The notes beneath the pieces are model-generated. The model was given only the letters and a program-made list of their open reading frames with translations. It had not been told where the DNA came from and searched no databases. From contig JAGTRS010000021.1 in NCBI GenBank assembly GCA_018262195.1, positions 1 through 64,000 on the forward strand: a stretch of DNA of 64,000 nt, written 5' to 3'. Every line of letters starts with the position of its first letter. Within the stretch, counting starts at the first letter, position 1. Source of the DNA: Pseudomonadota bacterium. Lineage in GTDB: Bacteria > Pseudomonadota > Gammaproteobacteria > Burkholderiales > Rhodocyclaceae. A program made the translations under genes and the position numbers. Of this stretch, positions 34,840-43,340 are shown one piece after another.

Positions 34840-35685
34840 ATGAATGCAGTGGTGGAAGAAAGACAGTTGCAGAGCATGTTGAACGGGGTGGATATTCCCC
34901 CGTGTCCGGCGGTATTGATTGAACTTGATGCCGAACTGAAAAAAGATATGCCGGATCAGCGGGAGATTGCCCGTCTGATCAGTCAGGATGTGGCGCTTTC
35001 CGGACATCTGATGCTGATCGCCAATTCGCCGGCCTTCTCGACCGGGAACAAACTGGCCTCCATCGCCCAGGCAATCAACGTTCTCGGGATGCAGAGCATC
35101 TTCAGTCTGGTTGTCTCGCAACTGCTGAAGCTGGCTCTGGCCGATGACCAGGATGCCGCGATGGATCGCTTCTGGGAGAGTTCGGCGCAGACGGCGCGCG
35201 TGTCGGCTGAACTGGCCAGGCGCTTGCGCTGTGTCCGCCCGGATGTGGCATATACCTTCGGTTTGTTCCACGATTGCGGCATTCCCCTGTTGGTGAAACG
35301 TTTTCCGCAGACCAAGGAGGTCCTGGCTGAGGCAAATGCAGCCGAGGACAGGTTATTCACCGACGTTGAAGATGCCCTGATGGGTACCAATCATGCAGTC
35401 GTCGGCTACTTCCTGGCCAAGCGCTGGCACCTGCCCGGATTCATCGCCGAAGGCGTGCTGTATCACCATGATTACAGCGTCCTGGCAAAGCCGGGAGGCG
35501 TTTCTGATACGGCCCGTGCCTTGATTGCCGTTTGCGTTCTGGCCGAGCACATCATTCGATTGCACGGTAGTGGCAATGGCGAAAAGGAGTGGGACAAGGC
35601 GGCGCAAAATGCCTGCGACTTCTTCAATCTGTCGCTGGGTGCCGTCGATGATCTGATCGAGGATATTCTCGACTGGCTCGGCTAG
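34840..35685 (+). CDS. HDOD domain protein
   Basis: This is a 281-residue cytosolic protein that is almost entirely an HDOD domain (DIPPCPAVLIELDAEL, then IARLISQDVALSGHLMLIAN and LFHDCGIPLLVKRFP). HDOD is a degenerate relative of HD phosphohydrolases and lacks a full metal site; such proteins act as signalling or stress scaffolds. TGGAGG lies just before the ATG. A second, EAL-linked HDOD protein is encoded at 37016. No enzymatic activity can be assigned. Confidence 0.85.
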   Translation: MNAVVEERQLQSMLNGVDIPPCPAVLIELDAELKKDMPDQREIARLISQDVALSGHLMLIANSPAFSTGNKLASIAQAINVLGMQSIFSLVVSQLLKLALADDQDAAMDRFWESSAQTARVSAELARRLRCVRPDVAYTFGLFHDCGIPLLVKRFPQTKEVLAEANAAEDRLFTDVEDALMGTNHAVVGYFLAKRWHLPGFIAEGVLYHHDYSVLAKPGGVSDTARALIAVCVLAEHIIRLHGSGNGEKEWDKAAQNACDFFNLSLGAVDDLIEDILDWLG

Positions 35686-35723
35686 GATTTGCTGACCTCG
35701 GCCTGAGGCGTTGACGTTTTTTC

Positions 35724-36941
35724 CTACGGCGACTGACGCATGCGTGGTGCGGTGTCGCGCAGGATCAACGAAGGTGATGAGAAGGGGGCCAGTCGCTCGA
35801 GAAAGTCGAGCAGCTCGAGCACCGGTGAGTTGCGGAAGAAGGTGACGCTCGGCGTTTCGATCCACAGGCGATCAGCGTAGGCGTGCAGCTCGTGCGGCTT
35901 GTCGCCGAAGCCGTCGCCATCGCGGTCAAAGCCTTCATAGGTATCCCAGTTGTTACCCCACCACGTATCGTTCATCGGGTCGCCATCGCCAATGATGGTG
36001 ACCGGCCACAGATTGCTCTTGAAAGTGTTGTTGATCGCGATGTGGCCGCCTTTCGCGCCGTAGAAATAGATACCGGTAATGTTGTGGGCAATCACATTGT
36101 TGATGAAGACGATACGGTTGATTGCGTCCATTGGCGAATCGGCCATGATGCCGTGAGCGCAATGGACGATTTCATTGCCCACGATCAGTGCGGCCGAGGT
36201 TTCCTTGAGGGCAATGCCGGCGCCTGAGGCATCCATGGCGTGCAGGATGCGGTTGTGGCGAATGATCAGGCCATCGGAGTTCAGTGCGATGACCCCGGTC
36301 GAGTTTTTTTCCAGAAGGTTGCGCTCGATCAGGCTGCGATGCGAGAAAAGCAGGTTGAAGGCCCGCCGACTGTCGCGGATGGTGTTGCCGGTATAGCGAT
36401 TGTGCGGCGAATTACTGATTGTGATGTCGCGAATCTGGGCAATATCGTTGTCCTCGATGCGGTTGCCGGTGCTGTACCAGAGGCGCAGGCCATCGCCGCG
36501 GTCGGCCGAATCGACGGCGCGGGAGCGAATGCGATTGTGGCGCACAATACTGTCGGTCGTCCGGTGCAGTGAAATGCCGAACAACACGTCTTCAACAATG
36601 TTGTTTTCGATCAGCAGCCCTTTGCCTTCCTCCACCATGATGCCGCCGTCGATGGCGTCATGCGATTCGCCGCTACCACGCAGGGTCAGGCCGCGCAGGG
36701 TTACCTGGTCGGCCTTGATGGTCAGCACGGTACCCTTGCCACCAGCATCGATGATGACCTTGCCGTTGCCTTCAAGCGTCAAGGGTTTGTTGATCGTGGC
36801 CGGGCCACGATAAGTGCCGGGTGGCAGACGCAGAACGGTGCCCGCCAGCGCGGTGTCGAGCCAGGCTTGAAGCGACTGGTCAGCAAGGGACGAGAGCGAG
36901 AGACTCAGGCCAAGCAGGGCGAGGATGAAACGAAAGCTCAT
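35724..36941 (-). CDS. nosD: Periplasmic parallel beta-helix protein, NosD-like
   Basis: This is a 405-residue secreted protein: a signal peptide (MSFRFILALLGLSLSLSSLA) and then a right-handed beta-helix with many short repeats of the NosD/carbohydrate-binding type (GLLIENNIVEDVLFGISLHR, RHNRILHAMDASGAGIALKE). It ends with the typical WWGNNWDTYEGFDRDGDGFG segment. NosD helps load copper sulfide into nitrous oxide reductase with NosF and NosY. None of nosZ, nosF, nosY or nosL is near, so an orphan or general periplasmic role cannot be excluded. The ATG at 36941 was chosen because it begins the signal peptide. Confidence 0.82.
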   Translation of the reverse strand: MSFRFILALLGLSLSLSSLADQSLQAWLDTALAGTVLRLPPGTYRGPATINKPLTLEGNGKVIIDAGGKGTVLTIKADQVTLRGLTLRGSGESHDAIDGGIMVEEGKGLLIENNIVEDVLFGISLHRTTDSIVRHNRIRSRAVDSADRGDGLRLWYSTGNRIEDNDIAQIRDITISNSPHNRYTGNTIRDSRRAFNLLFSHRSLIERNLLEKNSTGVIALNSDGLIIRHNRILHAMDASGAGIALKETSAALIVGNEIVHCAHGIMADSPMDAINRIVFINNVIAHNITGIYFYGAKGGHIAINNTFKSNLWPVTIIGDGDPMNDTWWGNNWDTYEGFDRDGDGFGDKPHELHAYADRLWIETPSVTFFRNSPVLELLDFLERLAPFSSPSLILRDTAPRMRQSP

Positions 36942-37015
36942 TTGAGGCGAATTTAGCCACCAAGGCAGGGTTGCTGCCTCAACCTGCATCAAGTTTTTGC
37001 CAATGCCCTATCGGG

Positions 37016-38341
37016 CTATTCCCAGTATTCAGTCACTTCGCTGGCCCAGGCGGTGGCAGCCAGCAGGGCCCGGTTGACGTTGTCAGGCGCTATGCCGGCA
37101 GTGCGGGCTGTGCTTTCCATGCGTGGCGGGTCGAAATCCTCGCAGGCTTCGGCAATGGCGAGCAGCGGGGCATAGGGACCGCTACGTTCGAGCAGTGCCT
37201 GGCGGATCTCGGTGGAGATGGGAATGTCGTTGAGCGACTCGGCCAATGGCCGACGCAACAGACGGTCGAGACAGGAGAAGATGCCGGTCAGGAACAGCGC
37301 GTCGTGCGCCTGTCCGGGCATGGCCTGCTCGCCTAGGACTTCCATCAGGCGGCCGCGGGTCAGGGCATTTTCGATCATCAGCCAGTCGCCAAGATGTGGA
37401 TCGCGTACCGAGAAAAGCAGGACTGCCACCCAGCGGCTCAGGCGCTGGCGGCCAAGAATGACCAGTGCCTGCTCGAGCGAGTCAATCTGGCGGGTCAGGC
37501 CCAGTGCCGGCGAGTTGAGGTAGCGCAGGATGCGGAAACTGAGCATTGGGTCCTGCTTCATCGCCTTTGCAATCTCGGCGGTTTCGGCATCGCCCTGAAC
37601 AAGGCGCAGCAGATTGAGCAACTGCGCCTTGTGTGGATCACCACTCGTTTCGTTCTGGAGTTTGGGGGCGGATTCGGCAAACTTGCCGTGGAAGTTTTCG
37701 AAGTGCCACTGATGGCAGAAAAGATGGTCGTCGTAGCTGTCAATATTGCAGGCGAAAAGCCTGATCGGTCGTTCACGTTCGCCGGCCCGGATGGCGGCCG
37801 AAAAGTCGCGGACGGTATTGGCTTCATTGCCCCTGACATCAAGAGCGGCGTAATCGACCCGCTGAATCACCTTGGCAAAAGCACGGTGTTTCGGATTCCG
37901 GAAAACGCCGATCTGCAAGCCCCTGATCCGCAACTTGTCGATAGCCTCACAGACCATTTCGGCTTCTGCATCGGGTGCCAACTGGATAAGCAGGACGATA
38001 TTTGCTGTCTTCAGGCGTTCGACGGCGGGGAGGTCAAGGCTCGCTGAGCTGAGCGGGATGAAGGCGAGGGTGGTGTTCCAGGCATCCGGGCTGGCATTGA
38101 GCGTTTTGAGCAGAGTCTGGTCAAGTTCGCGCTGCTCGGCATCATCGGCATTGGCGAGCAGGGTTGATTGCTGCAGGCTGAAAAGGTGACCGGACAGACG
38201 GTTGCTGCGATCGAAGACCGCTTCACGGCGAAGGAAGGATGCGTCTTTGGTTGGCCGGCTCTGCTCTCCAAGAGGCTCCGTCGCTTGCGTGCCCGATGTT
38301 TCAGGCTTCTTGCCAAACAGTTTTTTCAGGCTGTTGAACAC
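37016..38341 (-). CDS. EAL-HDOD signalling protein with degenerate EAL half
   Basis: This protein of about 441 residues resembles the YuxH type. The N-terminal part (about 30-220) looks like a decayed EAL domain, with LRREAVFDRSNRLSGHLFSL at its start but without an intact catalytic EAL signature, and is followed by an HDOD domain (about 225-440; AKAMKQDPMLSFRILRYLNS). It probably neither makes nor cleaves cyclic-di-GMP and serves as an adaptor. I place the start at a GTG (38341) preceded by GGGGGAG; the open frame upstream runs through a terminator hairpin, which argues against the earlier ATG. Confidence 0.75.
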   Translation of the reverse strand: MFNSLKKLFGKKPETSGTQATEPLGEQSRPTKDASFLRREAVFDRSNRLSGHLFSLQQSTLLANADDAEQRELDQTLLKTLNASPDAWNTTLAFIPLSSASLDLPAVERLKTANIVLLIQLAPDAEAEMVCEAIDKLRIRGLQIGVFRNPKHRAFAKVIQRVDYAALDVRGNEANTVRDFSAAIRAGERERPIRLFACNIDSYDDHLFCHQWHFENFHGKFAESAPKLQNETSGDPHKAQLLNLLRLVQGDAETAEIAKAMKQDPMLSFRILRYLNSPALGLTRQIDSLEQALVILGRQRLSRWVAVLLFSVRDPHLGDWLMIENALTRGRLMEVLGEQAMPGQAHDALFLTGIFSCLDRLLRRPLAESLNDIPISTEIRQALLERSGPYAPLLAIAEACEDFDPPRMESTARTAGIAPDNVNRALLAATAWASEVTEYWE

Positions 38342-38350
38342 GAATGGCTC

Positions 38351-38386
38351 CCCCAAAAGAAAAATGCCCACCGCAGGGTGGGCATT
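38351..38386 (-). terminator. Terminator between the parvulin and EAL-HDOD genes
   Basis: Read on the minus strand, AATGCCCACC (38386-38377) pairs with GGTGGGCATT (38372-38363) around a four-base loop and is followed by TTTTCTTTT. It lies just after the parvulin gene and immediately before the EAL-HDOD gene. Confidence 0.85.
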
Positions 38387-38406
38387 CTCGCATGCTCGGT
38401 AAGGCT

Positions 38407-39198
38407 TTAGTCGACCTTGGCCTTGCCGCGCAGTTCCTTGACCAGATTCTCGACCTGCTGCTGGCCAGCGCGCTGTTGCAGTTGCGGCTTGACCTGGTCG
38501 AACGGCGGCGGAGTCATCGGACGGGAGTCATCAAGCTGGATGACGTGATAACCGAAATCGGACTTGACCGGGGTCTTTGTGTATTCGCCCTTCTTCAGCT
38601 TGCCCAGTGCTTCGCCAAACGGCTTGACGTAGGCGTTGGGGGAACTCCAGCCCAGTTCGCCGCCCTTGTCCTTGGAACCCGGATCCTTGGAGGCCTTGGC
38701 CAGCTCGGAGAATTTCTCGCCCTTGTCGAGCTTGGCGATGATCGCCTTGGCGTCATCTTCCTTCTCGACCAGCACGTGGCGGGCCTTGTACTCGGTGGCG
38801 CCGAGGTTGGTCTTGATCAACTCGTACTCGGCCTTGAGCTGGGCTTCGCTGATCGGGTTGGCCTTGACGTAGTCAGACAGGTAGGCGCGGATCAGCACAG
38901 CCTGCTTGGCCAGCTCGATCTGGCCCTGAATGTTCGGGTTCTTGTCCAGGCCCTTCTTCTTGGCTTCCTGGGCGAGGATTTCGCGGCGGACGAGTTCTTC
39001 CTTGATGGCGCCCTGCAGTTCCGGCGAATCGGGTGCGCCTTGAGCCTTTTGCTCGGCGATGAAGGCGTTGTAGACGGTTTGCGAAATCGGCTGGCCGTTG
39101 ACAGTGGCGAAAGCCTTGGCCTTGTCGGCAGCGAGAACGGGAGCGGAAACAATGGCGCCGGCGACAAGCAGGGTGGCCAGGCGGGAGAGTTTGAACAT
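38407..39198 (-). CDS. Periplasmic peptidyl-prolyl cis-trans isomerase, parvulin type
   Basis: This is a 263-residue secreted foldase. A Sec signal (MFKLSRLATLLVAGAIVSAP) precedes a SurA-like N-terminal helical domain (KAFATVNGQPISQTVYNAFI) and one parvulin domain (about 135-230: EYKARHVLVEKEDDAKAIIA, KGGELGWSSPNAYVKPFGEA, KSDFGYHVIQLDDSRP). The parvulin active-site pattern is intact. It would assist folding of outer-membrane or periplasmic proteins. AAGGAT is placed well before the ATG at 39198. A terminator follows the gene, and bolA lies directly upstream on the same strand. Confidence 0.92.
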   Translation of the reverse strand: MFKLSRLATLLVAGAIVSAPVLAADKAKAFATVNGQPISQTVYNAFIAEQKAQGAPDSPELQGAIKEELVRREILAQEAKKKGLDKNPNIQGQIELAKQAVLIRAYLSDYVKANPISEAQLKAEYELIKTNLGATEYKARHVLVEKEDDAKAIIAKLDKGEKFSELAKASKDPGSKDKGGELGWSSPNAYVKPFGEALGKLKKGEYTKTPVKSDFGYHVIQLDDSRPMTPPPFDQVKPQLQQRAGQQQVENLVKELRGKAKVD

Positions 39199-39233
39199 GT
39201 ATCTATCCTTGGATGAAGGGAATAACAGAAAAA

Positions 39234-39500
39234 TTATACTTCGCCGGGCACTTCAGCGCGGATGCTGAGCGCATGAATCCGTCCACGCATCAAATCACCT
39301 GCCGCATCATAAATCATGCGGTGACGGGCAATGGTACTTTTCCCGGCAAATGCCTGTGCAACAATTTGTAACTGGTAGTGACCGCCTTCGCGGGCCCCGG
39401 CGTGGCCGGCATGGCGGTGCGAGTCATCAACGATGGCGATGGATTCGGGCTGCAGCACGGCCAGGCGCTGGCGCAGCAGTTCAATGGTTTCAGCACTCAC
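39234..39500 (-). CDS. BolA family protein
   Basis: This is an 88-residue BolA/IbaG-type protein: [20 protein letters not shown], then [20 protein letters not shown] with the invariant histidine region, and [25 protein letters not shown]. BolA proteins bind glutaredoxin and iron-sulfur clusters and affect iron and envelope physiology. The start is a GTG at 39500 that overlaps the upstream YciI-family stop (GTGA), which fixes the start and shows translational coupling. The longer open frame upstream of it belongs to the other gene's region. Confidence 0.88.
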   Translation of the reverse strand: MSAETIELLRQRLAVLQPESIAIVDDSHRHAGHAGAREGGHYQLQIVAQAFAGKSTIARHRMIYDAAGDLMRGRIHALSIRAEVPGEV

Positions 39501-39799
39501 GCCGGCAAGGCTTTCTTGAACGGTTTGATGGTGACTTTTTCGTAAACCCCGGCAGCGATGTAGGGGTCGGCTTCGGCCCAGGCTTGTGCTGCAGTCAACG
39601 AGGCGAATTCGGCGATGATGATGCTGCCCGAAAAGCCGGCCGGGCCGGGGTCGGGCGAGTCGATGGCCGGGCATGGGCCGGCCAGGATCAGCCGGCCTTC
39701 GGCCTGCAAGGCGAGCAGACGCTCAAGGTGGGCCGGGCGGGCGGCGAGGCGCTTGTCCAGCGTATCGGCCTTGTCTTCGGCAATGATGGCATAGAGCAT
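39497..39799 (-). CDS. yciI: YciI family protein
   Basis: This is a 100-residue protein of the YciI/YCII (dimeric ferredoxin-like) family: [40 protein letters not shown], then [20 protein letters not shown] and [19 protein letters not shown]. It keeps the conserved histidine and aspartate of the family, whose function is mostly unknown. It lies between yciB and bolA, overlapping each by one to four bases, the common order in betaproteobacteria. Confidence 0.9.
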   Translation of the reverse strand: MLYAIIAEDKADTLDKRLAARPAHLERLLALQAEGRLILAGPCPAIDSPDPGPAGFSGSIIIAEFASLTAAQAWAEADPYIAAGVYEKVTIKPFKKALPA

Positions 39800-40407
39800 T
39801 ACTTTTCTTCCTCAACATATTTGGATAGCAGCATGCCCTGGCCGAGTACGAAGACGAGCATCAGGCCCATGCCACCGAACAGTTTGAAATTGACCCAGGT
39901 GTCGGTCGAAAAATTGAAGGCGACGAACAGGTTCAACGCACCCATCAACGCGAAGAAGCCGATCCATGACAGGTTGACCGTGCCCCAGATGGATTCGGGC
40001 AGCGTCAGTTGCTCGCCGAGCATCGCCTTGATCGGATTCTTCTTGAGGATCACGGCGCTGAAGGCCATGCTGCCGGCGAAGACCCAGTAAAGGATGGTCG
40101 GCTTCCACTTGATGAAGGCTTCGTTCTGAAAGGCAAGGGTCATGCCGCCGAAGACGACGACCAGCACCAGACTGATCCAGAGCATCTTGTCCACTTTGCC
40201 GTGGCGGAAGTGCACCCAGATGATCTGGGCGACGGTGGCGGCGATGACGACCACCGTGGCGAGCAGGATCGGGGCCATCTTGATGTCGTCGGGGACGAAG
40301 CCAAGGAGTGAGCCCATCCAGCTGGCCGCGAGTTCAGGGCTCTTTTCCGCATATTTGAAAGTGGCGAAAAAGAGGATGACGGGGAAGAGGTCGAAGAGCA
40401 GTTTCAT
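39799..40407 (-). CDS. yciB: Septation protein A family (YciB), inner membrane
   Basis: This is a 202-residue polytopic membrane protein with five or six helices: [39 protein letters not shown], and [20 protein letters not shown] near the end, all characteristic of the IspZ/YciB family that interacts with cell elongation and division proteins. It is first in the yciB-yciI-bolA operon, with the TAATG junction to yciI. The ATG at 40407 matches the family N-terminus. Confidence 0.92.
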   Translation of the reverse strand: MKLLFDLFPVILFFATFKYAEKSPELAASWMGSLLGFVPDDIKMAPILLATVVVIAATVAQIIWVHFRHGKVDKMLWISLVLVVVFGGMTLAFQNEAFIKWKPTILYWVFAGSMAFSAVILKKNPIKAMLGEQLTLPESIWGTVNLSWIGFFALMGALNLFVAFNFSTDTWVNFKLFGGMGLMLVFVLGQGMLLSKYVEEEK

Positions 40408-40459
40408 GGCGGGGCATTATATACTGCGGAAAACAACTGATCCGCAAGCAAGAGAGACC

Positions 40460-41512
40460 ATGCATAACGTCCTGATCATCGATGACAGCGACATCAATCT
40501 GACCTTGATCAAAGCCTTGGTGCTCAAGCTGGGTGACTGTAGCCCTATCCTGTTCGACAAGCCGATTTCAGCGCTCGAATGGTGCCGCAGCAATGTGCCG
40601 GATCTGGTTATCGTCGATTACATGATGCCGGATATGGACGGCCTCAAGTTCATCGCGGCTTTCCGCGCCCTGCACGGGCGGAACGAGATTCCGGTGCTGA
40701 TGATCACGGCCAACGATCAGAAGGATATTCGCTACGACGCCCTGCTCGGTGGGGCCAATGACTTTCTGACCAAGCCGATTGATCGCATCGAATTTTCGGC
40801 CCGTGCCCGCAACATGCTGTCGTTGCGTACCGGCCAGAAATTCCTGGCCGATCGTGCCGAACATCTCTCGGCGCTGGTTGAGGAGCGAACCGCAGAAATC
40901 CGTGAACGCGAAAAAGAACTGATCTTCCGCATTTCGCGAGCTGCCGAATTCCGCGATCCGGAAACCGGCGCGCACATCCAGCGCATGGCGCACTATTCGC
41001 AAATCATTGCCCAAGGGCTCGATCTCAGCCCCACCATGCAGAAACTGGTGCTTGAGGCGGCGCCAATGCACGATGTAGGCAAGATTGGCATTCCGGATTA
41101 CATACTGCTCAAGCCGGGTAAATTGACTCCGGAAGAGTTTGAAGTGATGAAGAACCATTCGAAAATTGGTCATGAATTGCTCAAGGACAGTCGCTCCGAG
41201 ATCATGCAGGCAGGTGCCGAGGTGGCCATTTCGCATCATGAGAAATTCGATGGTAGCGGTTATCCGCTAGGCCTGAAGGGTAACCAGATTCCGCTGCTAG
41301 GGCGCATTGTCGCCGTGGCTGACGTGTTCGATGCGCTGACGTCCGAGCGGCCCTACAAACGGGCCTGGTCACTGGATGATGCGTGCAAGTTTCTCGAAGA
41401 CGGACGTGGCAAGCATTTCGATCCGCTATGTATCGAGGCCTTTCTGGCGGGCTGGGAACAGGTTCTGGAAATTCGTCAGCGCTTCCGCGACGAAGAAGTT
41501 CCGCAAATCTGA
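40460..41512 (+). CDS. HD-GYP response regulator, cyclic-di-GMP phosphodiesterase type
   Basis: This is a 350-residue protein. A receiver (1-120, phospho-acceptor Asp53 in VIVDYMMPDMDG) and a linker coiled coil precede an HD-GYP domain (about 150-345), with EFRDPETGAHIQRMAHYSQI, MHDVGKIGIPD and HHEKFDGSGYPLGL. HD and GYP signatures are intact, so it should cleave cyclic-di-GMP when phosphorylated. The ATG at 40460 has AGAGAG close upstream. A stand-alone Hpt protein gene follows 53 bases later, so the pair could complete a phosphorelay from one of the hybrid kinases in the window. Confidence 0.92.
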   Translation: MHNVLIIDDSDINLTLIKALVLKLGDCSPILFDKPISALEWCRSNVPDLVIVDYMMPDMDGLKFIAAFRALHGRNEIPVLMITANDQKDIRYDALLGGANDFLTKPIDRIEFSARARNMLSLRTGQKFLADRAEHLSALVEERTAEIREREKELIFRISRAAEFRDPETGAHIQRMAHYSQIIAQGLDLSPTMQKLVLEAAPMHDVGKIGIPDYILLKPGKLTPEEFEVMKNHSKIGHELLKDSRSEIMQAGAEVAISHHEKFDGSGYPLGLKGNQIPLLGRIVAVADVFDALTSERPYKRAWSLDDACKFLEDGRGKHFDPLCIEAFLAGWEQVLEIRQRFRDEEVPQI

Positions 41513-41565
41513 ACGTATTGGCAACGTACATCGCCCATGGCAACGGGCCTTGAATGGAGAAAAGG

Positions 41566-41904
41566 ATGGCAAAAGCTTTTGTTCTGGACCGTGATTCGAT
41601 TCTCGAACGCCTGGGCGGCGACGAAGAAATTTATTCGATGATGGTCGATATGTATCTTCAGGATGTGGATAACAATTGCACCGCCATTGCGTCGGCGTTT
41701 GCCTCTGGTGACAGTATGACCTTACAGCGCGAAGCCCATACCATCAAGGGCTTGCTGGCCACTTTCTCGGATGAGGCCGGAGCGGCTGACGCCATGCTGG
41801 TCGAGAAGCAGGCAAAGAATGGCGAAATTGATGGCCTTGCCGACGGAGTGGCAGGCTTGCAGCAGCGCTTGCGCGAAGTGGCGGCGGTGTTAAGCGCTGG
41901 GTAA
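41566..41904 (+). CDS. Stand-alone Hpt phosphotransfer protein
   Basis: This is a 112-residue helical protein with the Hpt signature LQREAHTIKGLLATFSDE (His in AHTIKG). It would shuttle phosphate between a hybrid kinase receiver and the next regulator. GGAG lies six bases before the ATG at 41566; an in-frame ATG at 41554 is less well placed. It follows the HD-GYP regulator on the same strand. Its 3' end overlaps the convergent bioD gene by 15 bases. Confidence 0.85.
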   Translation: MAKAFVLDRDSILERLGGDEEIYSMMVDMYLQDVDNNCTAIASAFASGDSMTLQREAHTIKGLLATFSDEAGAADAMLVEKQAKNGEIDGLADGVAGLQQRLREVAAVLSAG

Positions 41905-42555
41905 TTGAAGAAAACCGGCGGCGCCAATAGCGCCGCCTGCTGGCCCGTGCGGTACGACACCGAGCAGCGGTGCCGCGATCATGTTTTCCAAGGTGGCCAG
42001 ATTCTCCTCGAAACAGGCCATTGCCGGATCAATGCGGTTGGCCACCCAGCCGGCCAGTTTCAGGCCCCGGTTGGCAATCGCTTCCGCCGACAGCAATGCG
42101 TGATTGATACAGCCTAGCCGCATGCCAACGACCAGAATCACGGGCATTCCTAGTTCAACCGCCAGATCGGCCGCGCTGAGATCAATTCCCAGCGGCACGC
42201 AAAACCCACCCACCCCTTCGACAATGACCAGATCGGCTTGCTGCTGCGCCAGATCACAGGCAGCCTTGATCGGTCCGCATTCAATGCGCACATTTGCCTT
42301 TGCGGCGGCGATGTGCGGGGCTATGGCCGGCTGGAAGCAATAGGGATTGATGGTTTCCCGCGGCAGTTCGACGTTGCTGGCGGCGCGAATGGCTTCGACG
42401 TCATCGTTCAGTCCCTTGGCATCGGTTCCTGCGGCGACCGGTTTCAGACCAACTGCCTTAAGGCCGTCCAGTCCGGCACGCCGGAGCAGGGCGCAGGTGA
42501 TGAAGGTCTTGCCGATTTCGGTATCGGTGCCAGTCAGGAAATAGGCGTGGCTCAT
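41890..42555 (-). CDS. bioD: Dethiobiotin synthetase
   Basis: BioD closes the ureido ring, converting 7,8-diaminopelargonate with CO2 and ATP to dethiobiotin. The 221-residue protein has the P-loop FLTGTDTEIGKTFITCALLR, the Lys-containing VGLKPVAAG, and VIVEGVGGFCVPLG, all usual for BioD. It is the last gene of the bio operon, overlapping the bioC stop by four bases. Biotin synthase (bioB) is not in the window. The stop region overlaps the convergent Hpt gene. Confidence 0.95.
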   Translation of the reverse strand: MSHAYFLTGTDTEIGKTFITCALLRRAGLDGLKAVGLKPVAAGTDAKGLNDDVEAIRAASNVELPRETINPYCFQPAIAPHIAAAKANVRIECGPIKAACDLAQQQADLVIVEGVGGFCVPLGIDLSAADLAVELGMPVILVVGMRLGCINHALLSAEAIANRGLKLAGWVANRIDPAMACFEENLATLENMIAAPLLGVVPHGPAGGAIGAAGFLQLPSA

Positions 42556-43340
42556 TTTCGGGCGTAGAAGTAAATCACATCGTAGGTCAGCGGCAGGCCG
42601 GCCGGGGTACGGAGCTGTTCGCAGGCTGCCTCGGCGAGTTGGAAGCTGGTGCGGCTCATCAGGCTGGTCCGTCGGCCATCGCCGAGCTGATTGGCGCCGA
42701 TTGCCTTGACGGCACGGAGCAGTGTCTTGAAATCGGCATAGTGGGCAATTTCCGTACTCTTTCTGATATCGACCGCAGAGAGTCCTGCCGCGCTGGCCAA
42801 TTGCCGGATTTCGGCCGTGCTATGAAAGGCCAGCGTGTGACGGTGCTCATCGACATCGGCAAAAGCGTGGCGCAACTCATGAAAGGTGGCCGGGCCGAGG
42901 CTGGCCAGGGCAATCACACCGCCGGGCCGCAGGGTACGTTCCGCTTCACGCAGCGCAATAGCGAGGTCGCACCATTGCACGGCGAGACTGGACCAGTAGA
43001 GATCGAGACTCTTGTCAGCCAGCGGCAGGTGTTCCAGGTCGCCTGCGATGCGGCAGCAAGGGCTGGCAACGCGTTGCACCATGCCGGGCGAAAGGTCGAG
43101 GGCGACGGCATGGGCCTCCGGAAAACGGGCTTGCAGGTCAGCCTGGGCATAACCGGTGCCACAGCCTGCATCGAGAACGCGAACTGGGGCAAGGTCCGGC
43201 AGGCCTTCCGCCAAGCGGACGCAGATCTTCCTCTGAATGGCCGCGGCGCTGTCGTAGGTCGGGGCGGCGCGTTCGAACGATTGCCGAATGCGCGCCTTGG
43301 AAGGTCTGGTACCAGCCTTTGGTTTTATGGCACTAGTCAT
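42552..43340 (-). CDS. bioC: Malonyl-ACP O-methyltransferase
   Basis: BioC methylates malonyl-ACP to start pimelate synthesis by the fatty acid machinery. The 262-residue protein shows the N-terminal RIRQSFERAAPTYDSAAAIQ, SAM motif I VRVLDAGCGTGYAQADL, then LDLYWSSLAVQWCDLAIAL, all typical of BioC. It overlaps bioH by eight bases and bioD by four. The bioC-bioH pair supplies the ACP route to pimeloyl-ACP. Confidence 0.94.
   Translation of the reverse strand: MTSAIKPKAGTRPSKARIRQSFERAAPTYDSAAAIQRKICVRLAEGLPDLAPVRVLDAGCGTGYAQADLQARFPEAHAVALDLSPGMVQRVASPCCRIAGDLEHLPLADKSLDLYWSSLAVQWCDLAIALREAERTLRPGGVIALASLGPATFHELRHAFADVDEHRHTLAFHSTAEIRQLASAAGLSAVDIRKSTEIAHYADFKTLLRAVKAIGANQLGDGRRTSLMSRTSFQLAEAACEQLRTPAGLPLTYDVIYFYARK

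Noticed and set aside
36977..36990. FNR-like site upstream of nosD (TTGAT-GCAG-GTTGA on the minus strand)
   Set aside because: The right half matches the consensus at only two of five positions, too poor to list.
38342..38371. An ATG start at 38371 for the EAL-HDOD gene
   Set aside because: It falls inside the terminator hairpin of the preceding gene, whereas the GTG at 38341 has a strong ribosome-binding site.
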